The notes: generated by a model from the sequence alone, not told the origin. A stretch of DNA of 11,036 bases from Planctomycetota bacterium (GCA_027295365.1 JAPULD010000186.1:1-11036); one strand, 5' to 3'; shown: positions 1 to 7,026, numbered from the stretch's first letter. Program-made: numbers and translations.

Positions 1-1
1 T

Positions 2-799
2 CTGACCCATGCGGATTTGGACTTCGACCAGACGGGAGCGGTCTTTGATGATTCGACACCGGCACTGGAATTCCGGATTGCCACGGGCGTGTATCTGCCC
101 CGGCTGACGGGAACGACGACGTTGGGGCCAATGGCTTCGGCCCGGGATCTCGATTTCAAGGATGATCTGGATCTGAACGGCAGCGAATCAATCCTCAATA
201 TCGAGGTGACGTTGATCAAGGACGAACTCTGGGAGTTGCAGATCAGTGGCTTCGATTTTGACACGAGTACGCATGGCACGTTTGATTCCACCAGCGGCTT
301 TGGAAATCTGACCCTGATGCCGGGCGATGAATACCGAGCCGAGTTCGACATGAGTTCGTACGGAATCGAACTCGCCAGGCGACAGTGGAAATTCTACGAG
401 GACGACAAGACGGTCGATCTCACTTTTCTGCCCACGTTGGGGGCAAGGGCCTACAACATCCGACAGATGGTCGATCAGGTCGGCGTCGGTCGCGAAGTCA
501 TCGAAGAAGATTATCTCAATCTCTACCTGGGCCTGAAGTTGGATCTGGAATGGCAGGCTCGGGAGACGATTTCCTGGCTTGAGCGATTGCAGATCGAAGC
601 AGGCTTCTTCATCGGACCGGTTCTGGGGGCCGACAACGGATTCGGTTGGTCCGTGAGGGCAACCCTGAATTTCTACTTCAACGAGCACATGAGCTTGCTC
701 TTCGGGTATCGACTCTATGAGTTGAATATCGAAGATGATGAGTTCGAACTCGATGGTGGCCTGCAAGGCTTGTTCATTGGCGGCGTGTATCGATTTTAA
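2..799 (+). CDS. Outer-membrane beta-barrel protein, 3' part
   Basis: The reading frame is open from base 2 and ends at TAA 797-799, so the true start lies before the window; the TTG at 17 is just an internal codon. About 265 residues are visible. They alternate polar and aromatic or hydrophobic residues in short amphipathic strands separated by acidic loops (for example VRATLNFYFNEHMSLLFGYR and LQGLFIGGVYRF). The last residue is Phe, preceded by Tyr-Arg, the usual signal for outer-membrane insertion by the BAM machinery. The family cannot be named. I infer an outer-membrane protein of the porin-like or OmpA/OmpW-like barrel type, because strand-rich alternation and a terminal Phe are general barrel traits. 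No downstream plus-strand gene follows for nearly 1.2 kb, so it is the last gene of its transcript. Confidence 0.6.
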   Translation: MTHADLDFDQTGAVFDDSTPALEFRIATGVYLPRLTGTTTLGPMASARDLDFKDDLDLNGSESILNIEVTLIKDELWELQISGFDFDTSTHGTFDSTSGFGNLTLMPGDEYRAEFDMSSYGIELARRQWKFYEDDKTVDLTFLPTLGARAYNIRQMVDQVGVGREVIEEDYLNLYLGLKLDLEWQARETISWLERLQIEAGFFIGPVLGADNGFGWSVRATLNFYFNEHMSLLFGYRLYELNIEDDEFELDGGLQGLFIGGVYRF

Positions 800-868
800 G
801 ACGCCATGAACTCAGGTCCTTGAGTCTCAGCCGAAGGTTGTAAGGACTCTTCCAGTACAAGTATTTTG

Positions 869-924
869 GATTCCATGATCATTGACCATGGCCAGTGTCC
901 TCACTTTATGGAATCAGAGTGAGG
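869..924 (+). other. Two overlapping alternative hairpins
   Basis: Bases 869-876 (gattccat) are an exact inverted match to 908-915 (atggaatc), and 899-905 (cctcact) to 918-924 (agtgagg). The second stem's loop contains the right arm of the first, so the two pairings cross. The linker at 916-917 is too short to span an 8-bp helix, so they are more likely alternatives than a pseudoknot. The second stem is followed by GTTTCT, a weak T-run, so it may act as a poor terminator for the barrel gene about 100 bases upstream. Confidence 0.35.
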
Positions 925-938
925 GTTTCTGGATCGGT

Positions 939-972
939 AAAAAACGAGCTCCTTCAGAAATGAAAGAGCTCG
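939..972 (-). terminator. Rho-independent terminator, minus strand
   Basis: Arms at 945-956 and 961-972 form a 12-bp stem with one mismatch around a four-base loop (GAAA on plus, TTTC on minus). Read on the minus strand, the stem is followed directly by six T (AAAAAA at 939-944 on plus), the classic intrinsic terminator layout. On the plus strand no T-run follows. It sits about 235 bases past the stop of the minus-strand gene ending at 1207, so it ends either that gene's long 3' UTR or a separate small RNA. Confidence 0.7.
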
Positions 973-1080
973 AATCGAGAAATCGACCACACCCAGGGAA
1001 GGTGGGTATCAATCACAAAAGAAGGGGGAAGGCGACTCGCGACATGGCGAGTGAGGCAACACCAACCCCTGAATAAGAGA

Positions 1081-1106
1081 CGCTCACCTTGAACTCAATG
1101 TGAGCG
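1081..1106 (-). other. 12+12 inverted repeat in the gene-free interval
   Basis: Bases 1081-1092 (cgctcaccttga) pair with 1095-1106 (tcaatgtgagcg) with a single mismatch at the eighth position; the innermost pair must open to give a four-base loop. The design, 12-base arms with a mismatch at the eighth base, matches the hairpin at 945-972. On minus the stem is followed by TCTCTTATT, only moderately T-rich, so it may be a weak terminator or an element of a structured RNA. Confidence 0.4.
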
Positions 1107-1153
1107 CAAAAATACCATTCTGTCATCAATCAATGAACGAGCAGGAATAAAAC

Positions 1154-1182
1154 ACCACTACTGGGCTTATAGAGTGGTTTTT
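1154..1182. terminator. Weak, possibly bidirectional terminator
   Basis: Arms accact (1154-1159) and agtggt (1173-1178) can be lengthened by a CT/AG pair past a bulged A. On plus the stem runs into TTTTT (1178-1182); on minus it is followed by GTTTTATT. It lies about 25-50 bases past the stop of the minus-strand gene at 1207, a normal distance for that gene's terminator. The short stem makes it less convincing than the one at 939-972. Confidence 0.45.
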
Positions 1183-1206
1183 CGAATTAGCCGATCACAC
1201 GATTGT

Positions 1207-1731
1207 TCAGAGACCGGCGTCATCTCGATAGCCAGGCATGAGAGCTTGGATAGTCTTTATCTTCGATCCGACCGTTTCATCTCGTAAAGGTTGACTCAGG
1301 GCGTTGTAAGCCGCGAGGGCTTCGATGGCCAGGGTCAGGACCACGCTGGCGTGATCTTCAAGCGAATTTGGCACACCGACCGGTTCCATGAAGCCGGCAT
1401 CGTAAGGGCTCAGGCTGGGGTACTGGTTTGGATCGAGCAGCTTGTCGATGTCAGCGTCGATCGCATCGAGATCATCTTCAAGTCCAAGAATGACCCGGCG
1501 GAATGATCGCTCCTCGGGGGTTCCTGTCCCGTCAACTTTGTCCTTGGCTTTCCCAGCATTTTCCTTGAGCTTCTCCAGTAATTCCCTGATTTTACTCGAG
1601 GCACGTCGCTCTTGATCAGGAAGAAGCTCGATGTTCGTTGAGCTCAGAACTGAAGTTTCAACTGGCAGTGTTTGGGCAGCAGGAAAACTCAGGAAAGCCA
1701 AAAGAACAAAGAAAAGTGGAACCATCGACAT
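1207..1731 (-). CDS. Small predicted exported protein, unknown function
   Basis: I recognise no family. The frame opens at 1848, but I place the start at ATG 1731 (174 residues) or ATG 1725 (172 residues). A TATAAT promoter element overlaps the first codons of the longer frame, and AAGGGA lies just upstream at good distance from ATG 1725. From there the protein begins with a hydrophobic stretch ending in PAAQ, which looks like a signal peptide with a weak positive N-region. The mature part is charged and helical: a Lys/Glu-rich segment (residues about 35-65 of the short form) that may be a coiled coil, an acidic segment with several Asp, then a Pro-rich turn and a last helix. There are no Cys in the mature part and no catalytic motif. 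It is transcribed away from the sigma factor gene, so it may be a target or partner of that system, which is inference only. Confidence 0.6.
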   Translation of the reverse strand: MSMVPLFFVLLAFLSFPAAQTLPVETSVLSSTNIELLPDQERRASSKIRELLEKLKENAGKAKDKVDGTGTPEERSFRRVILGLEDDLDAIDADIDKLLDPNQYPSLSPYDAGFMEPVGVPNSLEDHASVVLTLAIEALAAYNALSQPLRDETVGSKIKTIQALMPGYRDDAGL

Positions 1732-1839
1732 TCCCTTGGAAATACCTGCAACCCTTTGCAGGCACGATGTTTGCTGGAAAAACGCACTGTTTTCCTTGCT
1801 ACTGTCGGTAATGGGTCGGTTAGACTGTCTGTTACAGTG

Positions 1840-1868
1840 ATTATACATTTCGCTCGCTCCTTGTTGAA
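1840..1868 (-). promoter_or_regulatory. Promoter of the small exported-protein gene
   Basis: On the minus strand, bases 1847-1840 read TGTATAAT: a perfect TATAAT -10 at 1845-1840. At 17 bases further upstream (1868-1863) stands TTCAAC, only a 3/6 match to TTGACA. Transcription would start near 1833, giving a leader of about 100 nt before ATG 1731. Since the -10 sits inside the longest open frame, it also argues that translation starts downstream. Confidence 0.5.
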
Positions 1869-1884
1869 AACCGAATCAAGGGCA

Positions 1885-1900
1885 GCACCGACGTTGGTGC
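1885..1900. promoter_or_regulatory. 16-bp near-palindrome, possible operator
   Basis: GCACCGACGTTGGTGC is a dyad with arms GCACC/GGTGC around a central ACGT and one mismatched pair. It lies between the divergent exported-protein gene and the sigma-kinase operon, about 40 bases upstream of the minus-strand -10 and 85 bases before the sigma start. The position and the short near-perfect symmetry suit a dimeric DNA-binding regulator; a hairpin in a leader RNA is an alternative. No regulator can be named. Confidence 0.35.
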
Positions 1901-1984
1901 CTCCAGCGGAAAGAAGCGAACGTACTCAGTCGGATGTGAGTTGATTTTTTCAAGGCGACATGAGATGAACTCGTCGTATCAACG

Positions 1985-2602
1985 ATGAAGCAGACTCGTC
2001 ATCAATCCATCGAAAAGGCTCATACGAAGCCCGATGTAGAGAACCTGCTTCAACGAATGCGGGATGGGGATCGTGAAGCCGCGGCGTTGTTCATCACGGG
2101 CTACGACAATCGCATTCGTCGGCGTATTCGGGGGAAATTGAACCCGGCCATGCGAAGACTGTTCGATTCCCAGGATATTCTGTCCACGGTGGGACGGCGG
2201 CTCGATCAATACGTCAGCGCCGGGAGCCTGGAAGCCAACAACGAAAGGCAACTCTGGGCTCTCGTCTTCCGTATGGCCTTGAACGCGGTGATCGACAAAT
2301 CTCGCATGTACCGCCGTCTGCAAAGGGCCGAGGGGCCGGACAGTCTGGTGGCTCAGGAAATACTGCGTCGTCTTCGACACGCCGACCAGAACTTGCATGG
2401 GGGATTCGAGATCGAACTGGAACTCGCGCTGGACTTGTTCTCGGACGACATCGATCGGGAAATCCTCTTTCAATGGCTCAATGGTTTTCGTCTCAACGAG
2501 ATTGCGCGATCCATCGACATGGCGCCCACGGGAGTACGAAAGCGATGGCAAAAGATTCGGGAAAGGCTGCAGGAACGGTTCCAACCAGACTTGCAGGCAT
2601 GA
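1985..2602 (+). CDS. ECF-type RNA polymerase sigma factor
   Basis: 205 residues, the size of a group 4 (ECF) sigma factor, with no region 1 or 3. Region 2 covers about residues 18-115: a helix with DREAAALFITGYDNRIRRRIR, then DSQDILSTV, then a basic helix ending NAVIDKSRMYRRLQR that should contact the -10 element. After a linker, region 4 spans about residues 154-200, with a helix-turn-helix (FRLNEIARSIDMAPTGVRKRWQ) for the -35 element. No Shine-Dalgarno site precedes ATG 1985. The stop overlaps the start of the kinase gene as ATGA, so the two are translationally coupled. ECF genes beside Ser/Thr kinase genes are known from planctomycetes, where phosphorylation is thought to replace the anti-sigma factor; no anti-sigma gene is seen here. 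The ECF subgroup cannot be assigned by eye. Confidence 0.85.
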   Translation: MKQTRHQSIEKAHTKPDVENLLQRMRDGDREAAALFITGYDNRIRRRIRGKLNPAMRRLFDSQDILSTVGRRLDQYVSAGSLEANNERQLWALVFRMALNAVIDKSRMYRRLQRAEGPDSLVAQEILRRLRHADQNLHGGFEIELELALDLFSDDIDREILFQWLNGFRLNEIARSIDMAPTGVRKRWQKIRERLQERFQPDLQA

Positions 2603-4770
2603 ATGTGCAGACTCCCAGTTGGTCTCGCACACTCAGCGACTGGTATCTCGAAGCGGAGGGAGATCTTGAATTCGATGTGATACTTGAGCGATCCTCGTTG
2701 CAAGACGATTCCGATCTTGCCGACCTCATCGAAGCCGATGGACGATTGCGTTTGCATCAGAAGAAGCCGGTTTCCCTGCAACGATACCTGCAGTCCCTCG
2801 ATGATCTGATTCATCGAATCGAACCGCTCGATGCAGCCATCGACATGGCATTGCGAGATTTGACGAGGCAAGGGATGGCGGATGATCTCGCGGTCCAGCG
2901 CTTGTCTGGGTTGCATCCCGAGTTGGAAGGGGCCATCCGTGAATCAGCGGCCCTGAACGACGCTCTTTGGTCTACGCAACGTCTACGTCATCACATCGTG
3001 CACGCCGAGTTGAGGCCGTTGCCCTGCGGATTCGGCCCCCAACTCGACCATGGGGAGTGTCGGTACGAATTGAGAAGGCTTCTGGGCGAGGGATCCTTCG
3101 GCGAGGTCTTCGTGGCGGTCGATCGGCAGCTTTCCGAAGAAGATCATGAAGCCCTCGTCTCCATCAAGATTATCGCGGGGGGCGATGGAAGGTCGGACTG
3201 GACACGTCAGCAGTTGATGGAAGAAGCGACGAAAGCCCGTCGCATCAAGCATCCCAACGTGGTGGGCGTGATTGACCGTGGCGTCTCCGATCAGGATGAG
3301 GACTTCATCGTCTACGAGTATGTCGATGGCGGTGATCTCTATCAATGGTCACGTCGTGAAGCCAAGACTCGTGATTTGAGAGACTTGGTTCGAATCGCAT
3401 CGAAAATTGCGCTTGGTGTGCATGCCGCCCATATGGCGGGGCTTGTCCATTGCGACATCAAGCCCAGTAACATCGTGCTGACGGCCGAAGGCGAGCCCAA
3501 GGTAGTGGATTTCGGGATCGCCATTCGCGCCACGGATACCCAAAGGGCGCAAACGAATCCATTTGAGACAGAGGGGCCGATGGGAAATCTGGCGTTCATG
3601 TCTCCCGAACAGTTTCGCCGGGAGGCGGGGGCGTTGACGATTCCGTCCGACATCTATGCGTTGGGGGGCATCCTGTTCTGGCTGCTGACCGGCAAGCTTC
3701 CCAATGGTGAATCGCTCGAGGAAGTGAGGCATACGCATGAGTTGCGTCAGCGAAAGTCTCTTCAAGTGTCCTTGCGAAAACATCGCGCGGACATCGATCG
3801 TGACCTGGAGAAAATCTGTCAGCGGGCCATGGCCACGAATCCGGGTGATCGCTATGGCTCGGCCATTGCCTTGGCTCACGATCTTGAATCCTGGTTGGGC
3901 TACAAACCAATTGCCTGGGGGAATGCAGGGGCGATCTGGCGTTTGAGACTCTGGATACGTCGGCGACCATCAATGGCGATAGCGACAGGAGTGATCATCT
4001 TGCTTGGAGTTTTCAGTGGTTTCGTTATTCAGCATTTTGTTGCCGAAGCCAATCAGAGTCGTCTCAATACAGCGGTGGAAAAAGCCCGTGCCGAAGTCGT
4101 GGAATTGGAGTATCAGAAACAACAAAGGAATCTTGAATTGTTCAGTGATGAACTCGATCAGGTGGAATCTGTTGGATTGAGTTTTCTCGTACTTCAGGAT
4201 TTATGGCTTGCCGAATGGATGTATGGCCCTGAGTTTCTCCGCGAAGGGCCGGATCGATTTGTGTTCTGGAACACTCGCATCGAACGGATTCGAGTCCTTC
4301 TTGAGATTGCCAAGAACGATCCGAAAGTATCGCTCTTGCGTATTAATATCTGGCAAACTTCATTGGCATTCTGGCTTGTGCAAGTCGGTGATTGGAAGGA
4401 AGCAGAACCACTCATTCAACAAAATTACGAAGGCTGGAGTCTCATGCTCGACGATGAAGATCCCTGGCTCGATCGCCTGAAACTGATAGCACTGTGTGCG
4501 GCGGCGAATCGATTAACCGATTCCAAGGCCACCAATCGAGACTTGCATGAGTATCGCAGCGTGTTGGAAGAGCTCAGTAGATATACCCTTGGATTCGAAG
4601 ACTATGATACCGGAATGCCTTTGCACGCATTGACCCTGGATCAACTTGTGAAAATGTATGCCATTGATGAGATCGGTGATCCGGTCCGGGCGGAAGAACT
4701 GAGATTAAAGCGAAACTTGTTGCAAAGCGATCTTGAGAAAGAATATGAGGAAGATGACGAACAAGAATAA
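2599..4770 (+). CDS. Membrane-anchored Ser/Thr protein kinase (PknB-like)
   Basis: 723 residues from ATG 2599, which overlaps the sigma stop (ATGA); the open frame reaches back to 2473, but that part lies wholly in the sigma gene. Residues 1-150 are an acidic, helical region of unknown role. The Hanks-type kinase domain (about 155-430) shows a Gly-rich loop (GEGSFGEVF, from Gly163), Lys190 in VSIK, a Glu in the alpha-C helix (MEEATKARRIKHPNVV), catalytic loop HCDIKPSN with Asp286, DFG at Asp304 and SPEQF in place of APE. Cys285 replaces the usual Arg, so this is a non-RD kinase. RRRR-type positive residues precede one membrane helix (about 459-481), placing the kinase inside and the last 240 residues outside the membrane. 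That tail starts with a likely coiled coil and has TPR-like helices (near VGDWKEAEPLIQQ), and ends very acidic. It is probably the sensor for a signal passed to the coupled sigma factor. Confidence 0.9.
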   Translation: MNVQTPSWSRTLSDWYLEAEGDLEFDVILERSSLQDDSDLADLIEADGRLRLHQKKPVSLQRYLQSLDDLIHRIEPLDAAIDMALRDLTRQGMADDLAVQRLSGLHPELEGAIRESAALNDALWSTQRLRHHIVHAELRPLPCGFGPQLDHGECRYELRRLLGEGSFGEVFVAVDRQLSEEDHEALVSIKIIAGGDGRSDWTRQQLMEEATKARRIKHPNVVGVIDRGVSDQDEDFIVYEYVDGGDLYQWSRREAKTRDLRDLVRIASKIALGVHAAHMAGLVHCDIKPSNIVLTAEGEPKVVDFGIAIRATDTQRAQTNPFETEGPMGNLAFMSPEQFRREAGALTIPSDIYALGGILFWLLTGKLPNGESLEEVRHTHELRQRKSLQVSLRKHRADIDRDLEKICQRAMATNPGDRYGSAIALAHDLESWLGYKPIAWGNAGAIWRLRLWIRRRPSMAIATGVIILLGVFSGFVIQHFVAEANQSRLNTAVEKARAEVVELEYQKQQRNLELFSDELDQVESVGLSFLVLQDLWLAEWMYGPEFLREGPDRFVFWNTRIERIRVLLEIAKNDPKVSLLRINIWQTSLAFWLVQVGDWKEAEPLIQQNYEGWSLMLDDEDPWLDRLKLIALCAAANRLTDSKATNRDLHEYRSVLEELSRYTLGFEDYDTGMPLHALTLDQLVKMYAIDEIGDPVRAEELRLKRNLLQSDLEKEYEEDDEQE

Positions 4771-4811
4771 GAACGTGACATTTCTGAAATCTGGCCGAGA
4801 ATTACTCACTC

Positions 4812-5747
4812 ATGGATGAACAACTAAAAACGACTCGAAAGCATCGAGCCCGCTACCAAAGGGCTCGGGTCCGTAATTTCCTGTTCACGCTGGGCCCGGA
4901 CCGCTTGAGTGGGGGGCGCATGAGCCGCGTGCATCTGGCCAAGGGGGTGGTGGTTCGAGATATCCAGACTTCCAGCCCCAACTGGCCCGAGGTCTTTGAT
5001 GGCCTTCGCATCGCCCACGTCAGCGATTTTCATCTCGGGGAATTGGTCTCGCTGAAACATGCGCTCGAAATCGTCGAGCAGATCAAGCGGCAGGAGCCCG
5101 ACCTTGTGGCCTGCACGGGGGACGTCGTCGATCTGCACCACGACAAGGCATGGCCTTTGCTGGAAGCCCTGGCGAACATCGGAGCCCCGCTCGGCACCGC
5201 ATTGGTGCTGGGCAATCACGATGAACTGCATTGCCCCCATGTCATCACGCGGCTCGCCCTCGATGCTGGACTGCACATGCTTCGCAATGAAGTCGTGCAG
5301 ATTTCGCACAAGGGCTCGAAGCTTTACGTCGGGGGCATCGACTGGGCGAAGTCCGCGACGAAAAACGCCAACTTCATCGACAAAACGTGTGGAGACACCG
5401 CTCATCTGTTGTTGGCCCACAATCCCAAAGCGTTCGGCCGGGCTTCTGAACTTGGCATCCCCTTGACGCTTTCCGGGCATACGCATGGGGGGCATATCTC
5501 CCTCAAGAAATATCCCAACGTCAACCTCGCGATGAGCCAACGGCACAGCCGAGGTCTCTTCGAGAATGGCCCCAGTCGCCTGTACGTGACGACTGGGGTA
5601 GGCGACTGGTTTCCCCTGAGGGTCAATTGCCCCGCGGAATTCGCGATGATCACCATGCGGCACGCCCCCCAGGCGTTCGTGATCGAGGAAGAGGAAGAAA
5701 CCCCCAAACGCAGGAAGCGACGTCAGCGCAAGGGAAAAACCCGCTAG
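4812..5747 (+). CDS. Calcineurin-like metallophosphoesterase (YkuE-like)
   Basis: 311 residues. All family metal-binding blocks are present in order: SDFHLG (Asp72, His74), TGDVVD (Asp104), GNHDE (Asn135, His136), LLLAHNP (His203) and GHTHGGH (His223, His225). This is a two-metal phosphohydrolase. The spacing and the late TTGVGDWFPLRVNCPAEFA block resemble the YkuE/LpxG-like branch, some members of which cleave the UDP-diacylglucosamine pyrophosphate bond in lipid A synthesis; the substrate here is unknown. The N-terminal 60 residues are basic with no membrane helix. The C-terminus goes from five Glu into a strongly Lys/Arg-rich tail, which may bind membrane or nucleic acid. It starts 41 bases after the kinase with no terminator between, and lies 10 bases before the next gene. 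No clear RBS is seen. Confidence 0.88.
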   Translation: MDEQLKTTRKHRARYQRARVRNFLFTLGPDRLSGGRMSRVHLAKGVVVRDIQTSSPNWPEVFDGLRIAHVSDFHLGELVSLKHALEIVEQIKRQEPDLVACTGDVVDLHHDKAWPLLEALANIGAPLGTALVLGNHDELHCPHVITRLALDAGLHMLRNEVVQISHKGSKLYVGGIDWAKSATKNANFIDKTCGDTAHLLLAHNPKAFGRASELGIPLTLSGHTHGGHISLKKYPNVNLAMSQRHSRGLFENGPSRLYVTTGVGDWFPLRVNCPAEFAMITMRHAPQAFVIEEEEETPKRRKRRQRKGKTR

Positions 5748-5757
5748 ACTTCCGGGC

Positions 5758-6651
5758 ATGAACGTGCTCGACAAAGACATCATATTGCTGGACGGAGCCA
5801 CGGGCACCGAACTGGGGCGCAGGGGAGCCGATCTCTCGTTGCCCCTCTGGTCGGCCCACGCGATTGAAGAATGCCCCGAACTGCTCGAGGAGGTGCACCG
5901 GGATTACCTGAAAGCGGGCGCCGATGCCATCACCACCTGCACGTTCCGCACCGAGCGCTGGACGCTCAACAAAGTGGGTTACAGCGATGAGCAGGCGAAG
6001 GCTCTGACGACCAAAGCGGTGGAGATCGCCAAGCGAGCCCGGGATGCGATCAAACCCGAGGCGTTGATTCTTGGTTCGATCGCTCCCCTGGAGGAGTGCT
6101 ATCGAGCCGATCTCGCGCCCGATGCCGATATCTGCGCGCGCGAGCATGGCTGGATGATCGAGACGCTGCTGGAGGCGGGGGTGGATGTCATTCTCATCGA
6201 GACGCAGAATTGTTTGCACGAATCGATGGCCGCGATTGAACGAGCCAGAGAACTTGCACCCTTCCGGGGATGGATGGCTAGTTTTTGTGTGGATCGGGAG
6301 GGGCCGCCATGCACGCTGTTGAGCGGTGAATCATTGACGGAAGTGCTGCCCACGTTTGGCGATGCCTTGGCCATCGGCGTGAACTGCGTCGCCGCCCCCA
6401 ACACCGAGTCGCAGATCAAACTCATGCGCAAACTTGTACCGACGGAAACTCGGATCAGCGCGTATGCGAACATCGGCTACGCCGACCCCATGGGCAACTG
6501 GATTAACACCGACGCGGTGGATCCCGAACGTTTCGCCAACTACGCCGGCCAATGGATTACCGACGGAGCCACCATGATCGGCGGCTGTTGCGGCACGCGA
6601 CCCGAGATGATCAAGGCGATCGCGGGGCATCTGCATCAGGAAGTCGGTTGA
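5758..6651 (+). CDS. Homocysteine S-methyltransferase family protein
   Basis: 297 residues, close to the roughly 310 of MmuM-type enzymes. The protein opens with the family's LLDGATGTEL and carries ITTCTFRTERWTLNKVG near residue 60. The three zinc-binding cysteines are intact: Cys210 in GVNC and Cys277-Cys278 in GGCCGTRPE. The fold should be a (beta/alpha)8 barrel in which zinc activates the thiol of homocysteine for methylation by S-methylmethionine, betaine or another donor; the donor cannot be read from the sequence, and non-methionine substrates occur in the family. It stands alone, without cobalamin or folate domains, so it is not MetH. The start follows the metallophosphoesterase stop by 10 bases, so the two are probably co-transcribed, although the functional link is not obvious. 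Confidence 0.9.
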   Translation: MNVLDKDIILLDGATGTELGRRGADLSLPLWSAHAIEECPELLEEVHRDYLKAGADAITTCTFRTERWTLNKVGYSDEQAKALTTKAVEIAKRARDAIKPEALILGSIAPLEECYRADLAPDADICAREHGWMIETLLEAGVDVILIETQNCLHESMAAIERARELAPFRGWMASFCVDREGPPCTLLSGESLTEVLPTFGDALAIGVNCVAAPNTESQIKLMRKLVPTETRISAYANIGYADPMGNWINTDAVDPERFANYAGQWITDGATMIGGCCGTRPEMIKAIAGHLHQEVG

Positions 6652-6684
6652 CATCCTCGTCAAATTTGGAATTCGGCGGTGCGC

Positions 6685-6927
6685 TTATTTGCTTCGAGAA
6701 TCCCGTCTTGCTTCCGCCATGCCATGCCTCATGTTTATGCCGATATCGGCAATCACGCTTAAGAAAACAACAGTTCCAAGCCAAATAAAGATCGCGAGTA
6801 TTCCATCCACAAAGGCTTGCGCAACAATGAACAAGGGTGTGCATAGACAGATGATCGCAATAAATATCTTGTGTTTTAATGCCTTTTTTGTTTCCTCTAA
6901 ATCGTTGGTATTTTGTGAATTCAGCAT
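6685..6927 (-). CDS. Small two-helix membrane protein, unknown function
   Basis: 80 residues. Two hydrophobic segments, about residues 21-37 and 43-60, are separated by a short acidic-containing turn (QAFVDG). A charged N-terminus (NDLEETKKALKHK) precedes them and a basic tail (RHGMAEARRDSRSK) follows, so both ends are probably cytoplasmic. ATG 6927 is preceded by AAGGGGT at a good distance, one of the few clear ribosome binding sites in this window. No family is recognised. It converges on the methyltransferase gene, with only 33 bases between stops. The DNA is visibly richer in A and T than its neighbours, which may mark recent arrival or just a hydrophobic coding bias. Confidence 0.65.
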   Translation of the reverse strand: MLNSQNTNDLEETKKALKHKIFIAIICLCTPLFIVAQAFVDGILAIFIWLGTVVFLSVIADIGINMRHGMAEARRDSRSK

Positions 6928-6981
6928 CCAATACCCCTTGCGTTCATCCTGAGGATCGCATGAAACCCCAATTTGGTAATC

Positions 6982-7003
6982 AGTATACGGGTGCTTTTCT
7001 CGC
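6982..7003 (-). promoter_or_regulatory. Possible promoter of the small membrane-protein gene
   Basis: On the minus strand 6987-6982 reads TATACT, a 5/6 match to the -10 consensus, giving a start near 6975 and a leader of about 48 nt. The -35 region, 17-18 bases upstream, is poor (TTCCTT-like). A 5-bp stem at 6999-7020 lies just upstream and could help end the neighbouring YkgJ-family transcript, but it lacks a T-run. Confidence 0.3.
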
Positions 7004-7026
7004 TAAGGAATATTGGCGAGGCTGAA

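Larger units (their letters stand above)
800..1206. other. Gene-free interval rich in hairpins
   Basis: About 400 bases lie between the convergent barrel gene (+) and the small exported-protein gene (-). A 64-codon ORF at 882-1076 (+) has no RBS and runs through several inverted repeats, so I do not call it. The interval holds two mutually exclusive pairings at 869-924, a 12+12 stem with a GAAA loop at 945-972, a 5-bp stem near 990-1007, a 6-bp stem at 1035-1052, another 12+12 stem at 1081-1106, and a stem with T-run at 1154-1182. Part of this is transcript ends. The density suggests either a long structured 3' UTR of the minus-strand gene or a separate small RNA on the minus strand ending at 939. 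Confidence 0.5.

Noticed and set aside
188..766. A 192-codon minus-strand ORF antisense to the barrel gene
   Set aside because: It is a shadow of the plus-strand gene, lacks a ribosome site, and shows no domain-like features.
882..1076. A 64-codon plus-strand ORF in the hairpin-rich interval
   Set aside because: No ribosome site, no recognisable composition, and it crosses several inverted repeats.
2473..2598. A 42-codon upstream extension of the kinase
   Set aside because: It lies wholly within the sigma gene in another frame; ATG 2599 in the ATGA overlap is the natural start.
6999..7020. Terminator for the YkgJ-family gene
   Set aside because: The stem is 5 bp with a large loop and is followed by A-rich, not T-rich, sequence on the minus strand.
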